Shown piece by piece: positions 15,149 to 24,202 of a stretch of DNA of 64,000 bases. Position 1 is the stretch's first letter. Each line of letters begins with the position of its first letter. Location: NCBI GenBank assembly GCA_002296225.1, contig DBHR01000116.1:28123-92122 (forward strand), in the 5' to 3' direction. The notes beneath the pieces were generated by a model. It was not told the DNA's origin. It ran no database searches and was given only the letters and a program-made list of their open reading frames with translations. Made by a program: the position numbers and the translations under genes. Origin of the DNA: Acidobacteria bacterium UBA823. GTDB taxonomy: Bacteria > Acidobacteriota > Vicinamibacteria > Vicinamibacterales > UBA823.

Positions 15149-17356
15149 ATGATTCGGTTCGAAGACCTGATCGAGAAAGTTCGGCGAAATAGGCCGGACG
15201 CCGACCTTGAACTCATTCGGCGTGCCTACGCGTTTTCAGCCTCCGAGCATAAGGGCCAGGTCCGCCACTCCGGCGAACCCTATCTCGGCCATCCCCTGGA
15301 GGTGGCTAACCTCTTGGCCGACATGCATCTCGATGCGGTAGTCATCGCGGCGGGGCTCCTCCACGACGTTGTCGAGGATACCTTGACTACCATCGAACGA
15401 ATTGAGGAGGAGTTCGGCTCCGAAGTGGCTCATGTGGTGGCTGGGGTGACGAAGTTGAGCACGATACCGTTTTCGTCGACGACGGAGCGTCAGGCCGAAA
15501 GCTTCCGGAAAATGCTCTTGGCGATGGTCGACGACATCCGGGTCATTCTGGTGAAGCTCGTGGATCGCCTACACAACATGCGCACGCTGGGCCATCTTTC
15601 CGAGGACCGTCAGCTGCGCATTGCGCAGGAAACGAAGGATATCTACGCACCGATCGCCAACCGGCTCGGGATGAGTAAGGTCAAAAATGAACTCGAGGAG
15701 CTAGCATTTCGCCATTTGGAGCCGAAGGCCTATGAGGCGCTTCGCGTGAAGGTCGGAGAGCGTAGCCGTGCCAACGAAAGGCTCATCGAAGACTTCAGGC
15801 AAACGATCTTGCCCAAACTCGCCGACGCGGAGATTCCTGTCGTGAAGCTTGATGGACGGGTCAAACGCCTCTTCAGCATCCATCAGAAGCTGAAGCGCCA
15901 GCGGGTCAACCTGGACCAGGTGTATGACCTTGTGGCGCTGCGCCTGGTCACTCCCGCAGTGAAGGACTGTTATGCGGCGCTCGGCATCATCCACCAAACC
16001 TGGTCGCCCGTGCCAGGCAGGATTAAGGATTTCATTGCGATGCCTAGGCCTAACGGCTATCAGTCGCTCCATACGTCGGTTGTGAGTGGGCGGGGATTCG
16101 CATTTGAGGTGCAAATCCGAACGGCGGAAATGCACCGGATGGCCGAGGATGGAATTGCGGCGCATCGGAAGTATAAGGAAGGGGGCGGTGGCGCCCTCCG
16201 TGACGAGCAGTCTTTTCTCTGGCTCCGCCAGATGCTTGAGTGGCATCAAGAGGTTGGTGACCCTCATGAGTTCATGCAGAGCCTGAAAGTCGATCTCTAT
16301 CCAGAAGAGGTGTACTCCTTCACGCCCACCGGCGAGGTCAAGGCGTTACCCCGCGGTGCGACGATCGTCGATTTCGCCTATACCGTCCATACCGACATTG
16401 GGCACCAGTGCGTCGGGGGTCGGTTGAACGGAAAAATGGTGCCTTTGAGCACGCAGTTGAAGAATGGCGACATCGTCAAAATTCTGACCAGCCAGGGCCA
16501 TCAACCGAGTCGAGATTGGCTGAACTTTGTGGTGACGTCCCGCGCGCGGAACAGGATTCGGCACTTCATCAACGCCGAAGAGAAGAGCGACGCCATGGAA
16601 CTCGGTCGGAAGCTGCTTCAACAGGAAGCACTAAGTCACAATATTGAAATTCTGGCGAAATTAACGGCTGAGGCGGTCGCTCACTTGGAGGAGGACTACG
16701 GCTCTCAGAAGATCGAGGATGTGTACGCCATGATTGGCTACGGGAAAATTTCGGCCCAGCACGTGCTTGGAAAACTAGTGCCCCAGTCTGATTTGCTGGA
16801 ACGGCAGGTCGGGAACGCAGGCTCGCCTCCGGTGACTCAAGATGTCCAGTCTAGCGATGAGCGCATCACGGTGGGTGGTTTCGACGAACTCATGGTGTCG
16901 CGCGCACGTTGCTGCAACCCGATTCGTGGCGAAAAAATCATCGGCTTCATGACGCGCGGCAAGGGTGTCTCGGTGCACTCAGTAGGTTGCCCGAACGTGC
17001 TCAATCGGCTCTACGATCCTGGACGGCGCATCGCCGTCGCATGGGACAGCCGAGTTGATCCAGCGCCTTATATTGTACGGTTGGCGATCCAGGTGGAGGA
17101 TCGGCAGGGTATTCTGGCGGATATAAGTGCACGGATCACGGGTATCAACACCAACATCAGGAACGTAGAGGCAACGACCAATGAGGATCAATACGGTCGG
17201 ATCAACGTGACCGTTGAAATTCGTGACGTCGAGCACCTTGAGCGTGTGCTCAAGTCGCTTCGTGGCGTGAGTGGTGTGCTGGATGTCGAGCGAGCGTCGC
17301 ACGAAGACTCAGAGCAGGGCGATCGCGTCGATCTCGACACGAGCATCTTTCGGTAG
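15149..17356 (+). CDS. rel: Bifunctional (p)ppGpp synthetase/hydrolase Rel
   Basis: This enzyme makes and breaks the alarmone (p)ppGpp. Domains in order: HD hydrolase (about 25-180) with the intact HDVVEDT box; synthetase (about 220-360) with SIHQKLKRQ, GRIKDFIAMP and NGYQSLHTSV, where RIKD is the RxKD form found in bifunctional enzymes rather than the ExDD form of E. coli RelA; TGS (about 390-450) with FTPTGEVKALPRGATIVDFA; a middle region with a zinc-finger-like CC at ARCCNPIRGEKIIGF; and a C-terminal ACT domain (about 650-725). I start at ATG 15149 (735 residues); an ATG at 15095 gives 18 more residues. The last 48 bases overlap ridA on the other strand. Confidence 0.96.
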   Translation: MIRFEDLIEKVRRNRPDADLELIRRAYAFSASEHKGQVRHSGEPYLGHPLEVANLLADMHLDAVVIAAGLLHDVVEDTLTTIERIEEEFGSEVAHVVAGVTKLSTIPFSSTTERQAESFRKMLLAMVDDIRVILVKLVDRLHNMRTLGHLSEDRQLRIAQETKDIYAPIANRLGMSKVKNELEELAFRHLEPKAYEALRVKVGERSRANERLIEDFRQTILPKLADAEIPVVKLDGRVKRLFSIHQKLKRQRVNLDQVYDLVALRLVTPAVKDCYAALGIIHQTWSPVPGRIKDFIAMPRPNGYQSLHTSVVSGRGFAFEVQIRTAEMHRMAEDGIAAHRKYKEGGGGALRDEQSFLWLRQMLEWHQEVGDPHEFMQSLKVDLYPEEVYSFTPTGEVKALPRGATIVDFAYTVHTDIGHQCVGGRLNGKMVPLSTQLKNGDIVKILTSQGHQPSRDWLNFVVTSRARNRIRHFINAEEKSDAMELGRKLLQQEALSHNIEILAKLTAEAVAHLEEDYGSQKIEDVYAMIGYGKISAQHVLGKLVPQSDLLERQVGNAGSPPVTQDVQSSDERITVGGFDELMVSRARCCNPIRGEKIIGFMTRGKGVSVHSVGCPNVLNRLYDPGRRIAVAWDSRVDPAPYIVRLAIQVEDRQGILADISARITGINTNIRNVEATTNEDQYGRINVTVEIRDVEHLERVLKSLRGVSGVLDVERASHEDSEQGDRVDLDTSIFR

Positions 17357-17686
17357 GCGTGCCACTTGGAACGTTGCTCGGGCGGGAGCTGGTGCCTCGA
17401 AGTAACTACCGTAGACGTCGTTGATCGTGGCGAAGTCGCCAAGATCAGCGACGAAGATCGTCGTTCTGACGACGCGGTCGAACGACACGCCAGCGGCGGT
17501 CAGGATGCCGCCGATGTTCTGCATAACCCGTTCGGTCTGCGCCCTGATGTCTCCCTCGACGATCTCTCCTGTAGACGGGTCCAATGGTATTTGGCCAGAT
17601 ACGAACAGCAGCCCACCGGCCCGTACGGCCTGCGAGTACGGCCCGATCGCCTGTGGCGCGTCCTGCGTGTTGATTGTCTCCCGCAT
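17309..17686 (-). CDS. ridA: RidA family reactive-intermediate deaminase
   Basis: RidA hydrolyses enamine/imine intermediates made by PLP enzymes, releasing ammonia. The 125 residues match the whole family: QAIGPYSQAVRAGGLLFVSGQ at the N-terminus (the motif GPYSQAV is complete), GDIRAQTERVMQNIGGIL in the middle, and the C-terminal signature RATFQVARLPKDARVEIDAI with the substrate-binding Arg and Glu. It is convergent with rel and overlaps its end by 48 bases. It lies 16 bases downstream of rpmB on the same strand, so the two may be co-transcribed. Confidence 0.94.
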   Translation of the reverse strand: MRETINTQDAPQAIGPYSQAVRAGGLLFVSGQIPLDPSTGEIVEGDIRAQTERVMQNIGGILTAAGVSFDRVVRTTIFVADLGDFATINDVYGSYFEAPAPARATFQVARLPKDARVEIDAIALL

Positions 17687-17702
17687 CTTGTCGAGTGTCG
17701 TC

Positions 17703-17894
17703 TCAGGCCGCTTTGGTAACCTTGCCGGACCGCAGGCAACGGGTGCACACGCGGATCCGTTTGACGCCGCCGTTGATAGTCGCCCGGACCTTCTGGATAT
17801 TAGCCTCGAAGCGCCTCGGAGTCACATTGTGGGCGTGGCTGACATTTCGGCCGACCCTCGGCCCCTTGCCACATATTTCACACCGTCGTGCCAT
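17703..17894 (-). CDS. rpmB: Large ribosomal subunit protein bL28
   Basis: 63 residues, [20 protein letters not shown] at the N-terminus and [16 protein letters not shown] at the C-terminus. Two CxxC pairs mark the zinc-binding (C+) form of L28. AAGGAGAGA directly precedes the ATG, and an extended -10 promoter lies about 90 bases upstream. L28 binds 23S rRNA near the E site. Confidence 0.96.
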   Translation of the reverse strand: MARRCEICGKGPRVGRNVSHAHNVTPRRFEANIQKVRATINGGVKRIRVCTRCLRSGKVTKAA

Positions 17895-17979
17895 TTCATT
17901 CTCTCCTTGGGGTCGCGACTACTCGGCGCGCTAGGGGTCACCTGCACAACACCGTCTTATCATCGCGGACGAATCTAGA

Positions 17980-17988
17980 ATTATACCA
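17980..17988 (-). promoter_or_regulatory. Extended -10 promoter for rpmB-ridA
   Basis: On the minus strand TGGTATAAT combines a perfect TATAAT (17980-17985) with the TGn extension. No good -35 is present, which is typical of extended -10 promoters. The leader to the rpmB ATG would be about 80 nt. Confidence 0.6.
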
Positions 17989-18011
17989 TGCAGGCCAAGG
18001 CGTCTTTGTCT

Positions 18012-18728
18012 CTACGGCACGATGATGTTTTTGCCGGAATTTGAGGGGGCGTTGATTTTCTCTGAAGTCGGGGCTTCGAGAGCCGCTCTTGAGGTAGACC
18101 TCGCCGGCGGATCGGCCACACCCGTCTGCCGTGCGTTTTCGTGCAGGGTGCGCTCGACGAGATTGAGGTAGGTGTCATCTCCTCCGTCCAAAACCCGAGA
18201 CGCGTCCCGAGATGCACGCTCGGTACGGCGCAATGCCGTCACAAGGTCGCGAATCAGCGAGGGTCTGCCATTCTTGCGGTGGCTCTCGACGGCGACAATC
18301 AAATCTTGTTCTAGGCGCTGGGCGGGCAACGACGACGCGTGGTGTTCGTAGATGATGCCACGTCGTTCTGTTTCCAGCGTGGCCGCTAGCGCGGAGGCGG
18401 CATCTGCGACGTCAAGGTCGGTCAGCGGTGGAAGCGTTGCCGGTCGGTGACGCGCAATGGCGCTCTGGATGAGCAGAAATAGTTGCTGCTGCCGGTCTGA
18501 CAGGTCGTGGATTAGCGGTACGAGGAAGCGTGCCTCACGCTCGTGCCGGCGCTGGACCACGGCCGGTGGGTGGTGTTGCGCGGTTGCTAGGTACGCACAA
18601 TCCGCCGGGCACGTAATTTCAATCAAGCGCTTTGTGCCACAGCAGGTCGGACAGATTAATCCGGCCAACGCTGGGCATGCCCGACGCCCTTTCCGCCGTT
18701 CGCACGCAACGCACCGCGTGTTCGACAT
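18012..18728 (-). CDS. Uncharacterised protein with Cys-rich zinc-binding N-terminus
   Basis: The 238 residues begin MSNTRCVACERRKGRRACPA, followed by LICPTCCGTKRLIEITCPADC: eight to nine Cys within 50 residues in CxxC-type spacing, strongly suggesting one or two zinc ribbons. The remaining ~180 residues are helical, Arg/Ala/Leu-rich, without signal peptide or membrane spans. I have an impression of similar proteins in Acidobacteria and Deltaproteobacteria but know no name or function. A TTGACG upstream on the same strand is a possible -35. The frame is open 14 codons further up (18770), but the Cys motif argues for the ATG at 18728. Confidence 0.7.
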   Translation of the reverse strand: MSNTRCVACERRKGRRACPALAGLICPTCCGTKRLIEITCPADCAYLATAQHHPPAVVQRRHEREARFLVPLIHDLSDRQQQLFLLIQSAIARHRPATLPPLTDLDVADAASALAATLETERRGIIYEHHASSLPAQRLEQDLIVAVESHRKNGRPSLIRDLVTALRRTERASRDASRVLDGGDDTYLNLVERTLHENARQTGVADPPARSTSRAALEAPTSEKINAPSNSGKNIIVP

Positions 18729-18770
18729 TGTCTTTACAGGAAGATCGCCCCAGCCTGGCACACCCGTCAA

Positions 18771-19241
18771 GGATGGGTCAAACCCTGGCTTTGGGGCAAA
18801 GGATGTTGAGAGGTCGGCCGATAAGCCCTTCTGTAAGGGGGCTCGCTCAAAAGGGAGACAGGATTCTGTGGAAGATAGAGGGCAGCGGTCCCGTTATCTG
18901 AAGAAAAGCGAGAAACCGAACCACCCCTTTCGTCGTCTATACATGCGTAGCAAGGGCGCCAATAAGGGAAATTTGGTAATCAAAGGAGCCCTGTAAGCTT
19001 TTCTTGGTGAGTGAGATGGTTTACACACTTAGGAACTTTGAGGGTTATAGGGGCCAGATAGGAGATGCTGCACACCCGGGGTGTGCCCTCGGCCCTTATT
19101 CCCTGCCGGCACGACTGGCAAGGACGCTGGTTGGTGAGACTTATGCGTTACTGATGCACAGCTCTGCGGTGTTGGCAACCGGCTTGCGTCGGGAAATGCG
19201 GGAGTCTCTCGTAGCCTGCGTGCGGTGGCGATGGGTGGGTA
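18771..19241. other. Unassigned intergenic stretch with several hairpins
   Basis: About 470 bases with no convincing gene. It contains AGCCCTT-CTGT-AAGGGGGCT-like pairing near 18825-18845 and, at about 19070-19087, the palindrome GCACACCCGGGGTGTGC nested inside GGGCC/GGCCC arms. It could be the leader of the dksA-like gene or hold a small RNA. I could not match it to 6S, SRP, RNase P or tmRNA. Short frames here lack ribosome sites. Confidence 0.4.
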
Positions 19242-19262
19242 ATGGCTAGGAGAGAGAGTCCG

Positions 19263-19709
19263 ATGGCAGTGGCAACAACAGATTCTATGGGAGGTAAGCG
19301 CTACGCCAAACTGAAACTTATCCTCGAAGAACGCCGCCGGGATATGTTGGCCGAGGTGCACAATCGGATGCGTGACGTGCGGACCGAGGGTGGCGGTGTT
19401 ACGATGCAAGGCGTTCTTGACTCGGCGGAGAGTTCCGAAGCCGACATCCAGGACGAGATTGAGTTTGCCCTCATTCAGATGAAAACCGAGACGCTGAGCA
19501 AGATCGATGAAGCACTCCAGCGGCTTGAGACGGGTGCTTACGGCAATTGTTTTGAGTGTGGGAATGAGATTACTGAACGGCGGCTGCGGGCCCTGCCTTT
19601 TGCAGTGCGGTGCATGGCTTGCGAAGAAGCGCGTGAACAAGCAACGCGGGGGCGGATGACGGAAGAGCGTCACGGTTCGGCTGGGCTGTTCTTGAATTCC
19701 TCGAGTTGA
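19263..19709 (+). CDS. DksA/TraR family zinc-finger transcription factor
   Basis: These proteins enter the RNA polymerase secondary channel and modify initiation, often together with ppGpp. The 148 residues have a long N-terminal coiled coil (KLKLILEERRRDMLAEVHN), a connecting helix with the acidic tip region (SSEADIQDEIEFALIQMKTE) and the C4 zinc finger CFECGNEI / CMACEEAR. GGAGAG before ATG 19263 favours that start over the ATG seven codons upstream (19242). It is smaller at the C-terminus than E. coli DksA. With rel nearby, a role in the stringent response is plausible but not shown. Confidence 0.88.
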   Translation: MAVATTDSMGGKRYAKLKLILEERRRDMLAEVHNRMRDVRTEGGGVTMQGVLDSAESSEADIQDEIEFALIQMKTETLSKIDEALQRLETGAYGNCFECGNEITERRLRALPFAVRCMACEEAREQATRGRMTEERHGSAGLFLNSSS

Positions 19710-19790
19710 GCCGACGGCGTCGATTAATTGACGTTGCCGGTGCAAATCGAACCATGACCCGCGTGCAGAGAGGAGCAGGTCAGATCGCGT

Positions 19791-22229
19791 ATGAGCGATC
19801 ACGTCGAACGTCACGACTCCGAAAGTTTTTCGAGCGTTGGGCAGCCACCTTCGATCCCCTCAGAGATCCCGGTGCTGCCGATCCGGGACACCGTCCTGTT
19901 CCCGAATGCGTTCATTCCGCTGGCGGTGGCCCGCGAGAGTTCGGTGCGTCTGATCGAGGACGTAGCTGCTTCGGGCACGCTGATCGGTGTCTTTACGCAA
20001 CGCGAGGCTTCGACCGAGGAGCCGACGCAAGACGACCTCTATCCGGTCGGGACGGCGACCCATATTCATAAGACGTTCAAGCTGCCAGACGGCAGCTTGC
20101 GCCTCATCGTACAGGGGCTTGAGCGTCTGCGCCTCCTCCGCTTTAATACGGCGCACCCGTACCTGCACGCATCGGTGGAACGGGCTATCGAGGTGACGGC
20201 CGAAGAAGATCGTCTTGAAATCGATGCGTTTCAGCGCAACATCAAGACTAACTTTCAGCAGGTCGTGTCGCTGTCTCCATTGCTGTCGGAAGACCTACAG
20301 GTACTCGCATCTAATATCGAGGAGTCGGGGAAGCTAGCCGATTTCATCGCCTCAAGCCTCACAACGATCAGCACGTCGGTGAAACAAGAGGTATTGGAAA
20401 CGCTCAACATTCGCGCGCGGATGGACACGCTCAATCGCGTTCTGATCAAAGAACTTGAAGTGCTCGAGCTCGGATCGAAGATTCAATCTCAAGTGCAATC
20501 CGAGGTCGGCAAGAATCAGCGCGACTACTTCCTGCGCGAGCAGATGAAGGCAATCCAGAAGGAGCTTGGCGAAGGCGACGAGCAGGCCAAGGAGATCGAG
20601 GAGCTTAGAGGCAAACTTGAGAGAGCTCGGTTACCGGAGGTTGTACTGAAGGAGGCGCTTCGGGAGTTGGACCGCCTATCAAAGATGCCCGTGGCGGCGG
20701 CCGAGTACACCGTCTCGCGCACCTATCTGGATTGGATGGTGGCGCTACCGTGGGCAGTCCGGACAGAAGAGGTCATCGATCTAGCCCGGACGAAATCGAT
20801 GCTGGATGAGGATCACTCCGACCTCGAGAAAGCGAAAGACCGGATTCTCGAATACCTGGCGGTTCGCAAACTGAATCCTAAAATCAAGAGTCCGATTCTG
20901 TGTTTCGTTGGTCCCCCGGGAGTTGGCAAGACGTCACTAGCCAAGTCGATTGCGGCTTCGCTCGGTCGAAAGCTCGTTCGTATATCGCTCGGGGGCATGC
21001 GCGACGAAGCGGAGATCCGAGGACATCGTCGAACGTACATTGGTGCTTTGCCTGGACAGATCATTCAGGGACTTCGGCGGGTCGAATCAAAGAATCCGGT
21101 CTTCGTACTCGATGAGATCGACAAGCTCGGAGCGGATTTCAGGGGCGACCCGGCGTCAGCGCTTCTTGAGGTGCTTGATCCTGAACAGAACAATACGTTC
21201 CGCGATTACTACCTCGATGTGCCGTTCGATTTATCCGAGATTCTGTTTATTACGACAGCGAACTTCCTTGATCCGGTTCCGCACGCCCTGCGCGACCGGA
21301 TGGAGGTACTCGAACTATCGGGCTATACCGATGAGGAGAAATTGACGATCGCGCGTGAGCACCTTGTGGAACAGCAGATAGAAAACCACGGCTTGGGCCA
21401 AGAACACGTTAGCTTCGAGGATGCTGCGCTCCAGGCCGTGATTCGCGGTTACACACGCGAGGCCGGCGTGAGAAACCTTGAGCGTGAAATCGGTGCGCTG
21501 TGTAGGAAGGTGGCGCGGAGAAGAGCTGAAGGCTCTGATGTGCCGGTCGTCGTGACGCCTGACGAGGTGGTGAAGATGCTTGGGGCGCCCAAGTTTTATG
21601 ACGAAGAAGTGGCCGATCGAACGAAGGAACCAGGCGTGGCGGTCGGACTCGCGTGGACGCCGGCTGGTGGTGAGGTGTTATTTGTCGAAGCGACGTTGAT
21701 GTCCGGTGGTCGCACTCTGACGCTTACAGGGCAGCTCGGCGACGTGATGAAAGAATCGGCCCAGACTGCGCTCTCGTGGTTCAGGGCGCATGCTGAGGAG
21801 TACGGCGTTGACGAGGATTTTTATCAGCAGGCCGAGATTCACGTCCACGTGCCCTCGGGTGCGATACCCAAGGATGGGCCGTCTGCCGGTGTAACGATGG
21901 CAACCGCACTTGCGTCACGGCTGACGAAGCGGCCCGTGCGCCAGGACTTGGCGATGACGGGGGAGGTTACTCTATCGGGGCGCGTGTTACCGGTTGGCGG
22001 GATCAAGGAAAAGGTGCTCGCCGCGCGGCGGCTTGGAATTGCGCATGTCGTCGTGCCACACCTCAACCGAAAAAATATCGACGAAGATTTGAGCGATCAG
22101 CTTCGTCAGGAAATGACCATTCACTACGTGTCGTCGGTTGAGGAAGTGCTTAAACTAGCATTGGAGCCCGCTAAGGTCTTCGACAATAGTCAGTCCACGG
22201 AGACACCGATCCCGCACATGGCCACCTAA
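19791..22229 (+). CDS. lon: ATP-dependent protease La (Lon)
   Basis: 812 residues with all Lon parts: N-terminal substrate domain ([20 protein letters not shown]), coiled coil, AAA+ module with Walker [16 protein letters not shown] (about residue 373) and Walker [11 protein letters not shown], and the C-terminal peptidase with the catalytic Ser in [15 protein letters not shown] (about 697) and Lys in [12 protein letters not shown] (about 740). Lon degrades misfolded and regulatory proteins in the cytoplasm. AGGAG lies 15 nt before the ATG, rather far. It starts 81 bases after the dksA-like gene. Confidence 0.98.
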   Translation: MSDHVERHDSESFSSVGQPPSIPSEIPVLPIRDTVLFPNAFIPLAVARESSVRLIEDVAASGTLIGVFTQREASTEEPTQDDLYPVGTATHIHKTFKLPDGSLRLIVQGLERLRLLRFNTAHPYLHASVERAIEVTAEEDRLEIDAFQRNIKTNFQQVVSLSPLLSEDLQVLASNIEESGKLADFIASSLTTISTSVKQEVLETLNIRARMDTLNRVLIKELEVLELGSKIQSQVQSEVGKNQRDYFLREQMKAIQKELGEGDEQAKEIEELRGKLERARLPEVVLKEALRELDRLSKMPVAAAEYTVSRTYLDWMVALPWAVRTEEVIDLARTKSMLDEDHSDLEKAKDRILEYLAVRKLNPKIKSPILCFVGPPGVGKTSLAKSIAASLGRKLVRISLGGMRDEAEIRGHRRTYIGALPGQIIQGLRRVESKNPVFVLDEIDKLGADFRGDPASALLEVLDPEQNNTFRDYYLDVPFDLSEILFITTANFLDPVPHALRDRMEVLELSGYTDEEKLTIAREHLVEQQIENHGLGQEHVSFEDAALQAVIRGYTREAGVRNLEREIGALCRKVARRRAEGSDVPVVVTPDEVVKMLGAPKFYDEEVADRTKEPGVAVGLAWTPAGGEVLFVEATLMSGGRTLTLTGQLGDVMKESAQTALSWFRAHAEEYGVDEDFYQQAEIHVHVPSGAIPKDGPSAGVTMATALASRLTKRPVRQDLAMTGEVTLSGRVLPVGGIKEKVLAARRLGIAHVVVPHLNRKNIDEDLSDQLRQEMTIHYVSSVEEVLKLALEPAKVFDNSQSTETPIPHMAT

Positions 22230-22247
22230 CCCCCGTGCCTGCCGGCC

Positions 22248-23141
22248 ATGCGAGTCGTTCATTCCCCTCGCTACGAGATCGACGTTGGCGCACACGTTTA
22301 CCCGACCGCGAAGTACGGTGCCGTCTGCGCTCGGGTCATCCGGGCGGGGATTCTGAAGCGATCGGCGATCGTGCAACCTCAGTCAGCCACGTGGGCCGAA
22401 CTTGGCCTTGTGCACACACCGGGGTATCTCGATAAGGTGCGGCGCGGCACACTGACGGCACTAGAGATTGCCGACCTTGAAATCCCGTGGTCAGCATCGA
22501 TCGTTGACGGCTTCCGCTTGGTCTCTGGCGGCACCATCGTCGCTTCTAGAATGGCTCTGCGCGGTGGCGTGGTTGTACATCTAGGTGGGGGATTCCACCA
22601 TGCCTTCGCGGGCCACGGTGAGGGCTTCTGTCTGTTTAACGACGTGGCCGTGGCCCTGCGAGTGCTCCGGCGAGAAGGCGAGGTCGAGATCGCGGCCGTG
22701 CTCGATTGCGACGTACATCAAGGGAACGGCACGGCTCGTATATTCGAAGAGGATCCCGCTGTATTCACGTGTTCGATGCACCAACAGAACAACTACCCGC
22801 TCAACAAACCTCCGAGCTCGTTGGACATCGCCCTAGCCGACGGGGTTGGTGACAGCGAGTACCTCGCACACCTGCAGGTCGCCCTGGCCGCGGTATCGGC
22901 AGCGGATCCCGATCTTCTTGTGTACCTCGCTGGAGCCGACCCGTACGAAGACGACCAACTGGGAGGCCTCGCGCTGACGCAGAGTGGCCTTCGGGAACGG
23001 GACCGCCAGGTGTTTCAATTCGCCAATTCGCTGGGCGTGCCGGTCGTAGTGGTGCTGGCCGGCGGCTACGCAAGGCGGTTCAACGACACAGTCTCGATTC
23101 ACACGGCTACGGTCGAGGAAGCCGTGGCGACCGACGCCTGA
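22248..23141 (+). CDS. Histone deacetylase-like (acetoin utilisation/HDAC superfamily) hydrolase
   Basis: 297 residues of the arginase/deacetylase fold. Catalytic residues are present: the His pair in GGGFHHAFAGHGEGFCLFND, zinc ligands in LDCDVHQGNGT, and the third ligand in AGADPYEDDQLGGL. The overall pattern, including HQQNNYP, is closest to the HDAC11-like (class IV) branch. Bacterial members remove acetyl groups from lysine side chains, polyamines or small molecules; the substrate here is unknown. It begins 18 bases after lon, so co-expression is likely. There is no recognisable ribosome site before the ATG. Confidence 0.9.
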   Translation: MRVVHSPRYEIDVGAHVYPTAKYGAVCARVIRAGILKRSAIVQPQSATWAELGLVHTPGYLDKVRRGTLTALEIADLEIPWSASIVDGFRLVSGGTIVASRMALRGGVVVHLGGGFHHAFAGHGEGFCLFNDVAVALRVLRREGEVEIAAVLDCDVHQGNGTARIFEEDPAVFTCSMHQQNNYPLNKPPSSLDIALADGVGDSEYLAHLQVALAAVSAADPDLLVYLAGADPYEDDQLGGLALTQSGLRERDRQVFQFANSLGVPVVVVLAGGYARRFNDTVSIHTATVEEAVATDA

Positions 23142-23228
23142 CCAAAGTCATCACCTGTGCGACCTCGACTGAAAATATGGGGCCGGCAAAGACCGTTCAA
23201 GTAGAGATTATTGAGCTGGTTGGCAAGG

Positions 23229-24197
23229 TCATGATGGATGCCTCAGGTTGCGCAGTACGCGCTGGAGATCTTCCGGAAGTGGAGCACGGAATTCGACGCG
23301 ACGTCCGTCTCGCGGATGTGCGAAGGCGAGTCTGCTGGCATGAAGAAATGGGCGTGAGAGTTGCGCGACGGCGCGATGCCGCGGCGCGAGTCGGCGGCGG
23401 ATGCCGCCGTAGATGGCATCGCCGACGACAGGATGGCTGATGGCAGCCAGATGAACTCGAATCTGATGGGTGCGGCCGGTGGCGATGGCGACTCCAGCGA
23501 GAGTTAGCCCGTCGAGCAGTTCAGCCTTGACGATGTGAGTCACTGCAGCCTTGGCCCGGCGCGCGCGAGTGGACATCCGCTGTCGCGCAACCTGATTCCG
23601 ACCGATGGGGAGATCGATACGGCGTCCAGCTTGAACGCGGCCCCAGACGAGTACCGTGTATTCCTTGTCAATTTCTCGGTCCCGAAATTGGCGGCCAAGT
23701 TCGCGATGAGCTTGGTCGTGCTTAGCCGCCACCAGCAGACCGGATGTGCCCTTGTCCAGCCGATGCACGATGCCTGGGCGCTGTTCTCCGCCGATGCCAC
23801 TCAGGTCACGGACGTGGTGGAGCAGCGCGTTGACCAACGTGCCACGTGCATGTCCGGCCGCGGGATGTACAACCATGCCAGGGGATTTATTGACCACGAC
23901 GATGTCGGCGTCTTGGTGAACAATGTCGAGCGGTAGGGCCTCGGGATCAGGTGTCGGCGAAGTCAGTGCGGGTACATCGACAACGATTCGGGTCTTGGCA
24001 CGTGCGATGACGCTAGCTTTGACCGGTGCCCCATCGACACGCACCCGCCCTGCCTTGATCAGTCGTTGGATAAACGATCGCGAGCGTTCTGGCAACAACG
24101 TCGCCAGAAGTTGGTCGATACGAGTTCCAGCGTGCTCTTCAGGGACGAGGATCTCAGTATGGTCGCCAGTTTCGTCCCGCTCAGAGGTCTCGATCAT
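23229..24197 (-). CDS. rluD: RluA/RluD family 23S rRNA pseudouridine synthase
   Basis: 322 residues: an N-terminal S4 RNA-binding domain (RIDQLLATLLPERSRSFIQR, about 23-85), then the catalytic domain with the Asp motif GIVHRLDKGTSGLLVAAK (about 165-182) and ATGRTHQIRVHLAAISHPVV. S4 plus catalytic domain and the size fit RluD, which modifies helix 69 of 23S rRNA; RluC is an alternative. It is the last gene of ileS-lspA-lgt-rluD, 5 bases after lgt. Confidence 0.92.
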   Translation of the reverse strand: MIETSERDETGDHTEILVPEEHAGTRIDQLLATLLPERSRSFIQRLIKAGRVRVDGAPVKASVIARAKTRIVVDVPALTSPTPDPEALPLDIVHQDADIVVVNKSPGMVVHPAAGHARGTLVNALLHHVRDLSGIGGEQRPGIVHRLDKGTSGLLVAAKHDQAHRELGRQFRDREIDKEYTVLVWGRVQAGRRIDLPIGRNQVARQRMSTRARRAKAAVTHIVKAELLDGLTLAGVAIATGRTHQIRVHLAAISHPVVGDAIYGGIRRRLAPRHRAVAQLSRPFLHASRLAFAHPRDGRRVEFRAPLPEDLQRVLRNLRHPS

Positions 24198-24202
24198 CGG
24201 GA

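Noticed and set aside
18771..18900. Resemblance to a c-di-GMP (GEMM) riboswitch (GGGTCAAACC, GGCAAAGG)
   Set aside because: The order and pairing of the conserved core do not match; the segment also lies on the wrong side of a gene end to control it convincingly.
19004..19249. 81-codon plus-strand frame before the dksA-like gene
   Set aside because: No ribosome site, irregular composition, and it spans the hairpins of the intergenic stretch.
19029..19814. 261-codon open frame on the minus strand
   Set aside because: Antisense to the dksA-like gene; the translation is His/Cys/Pro-rich without domain features.
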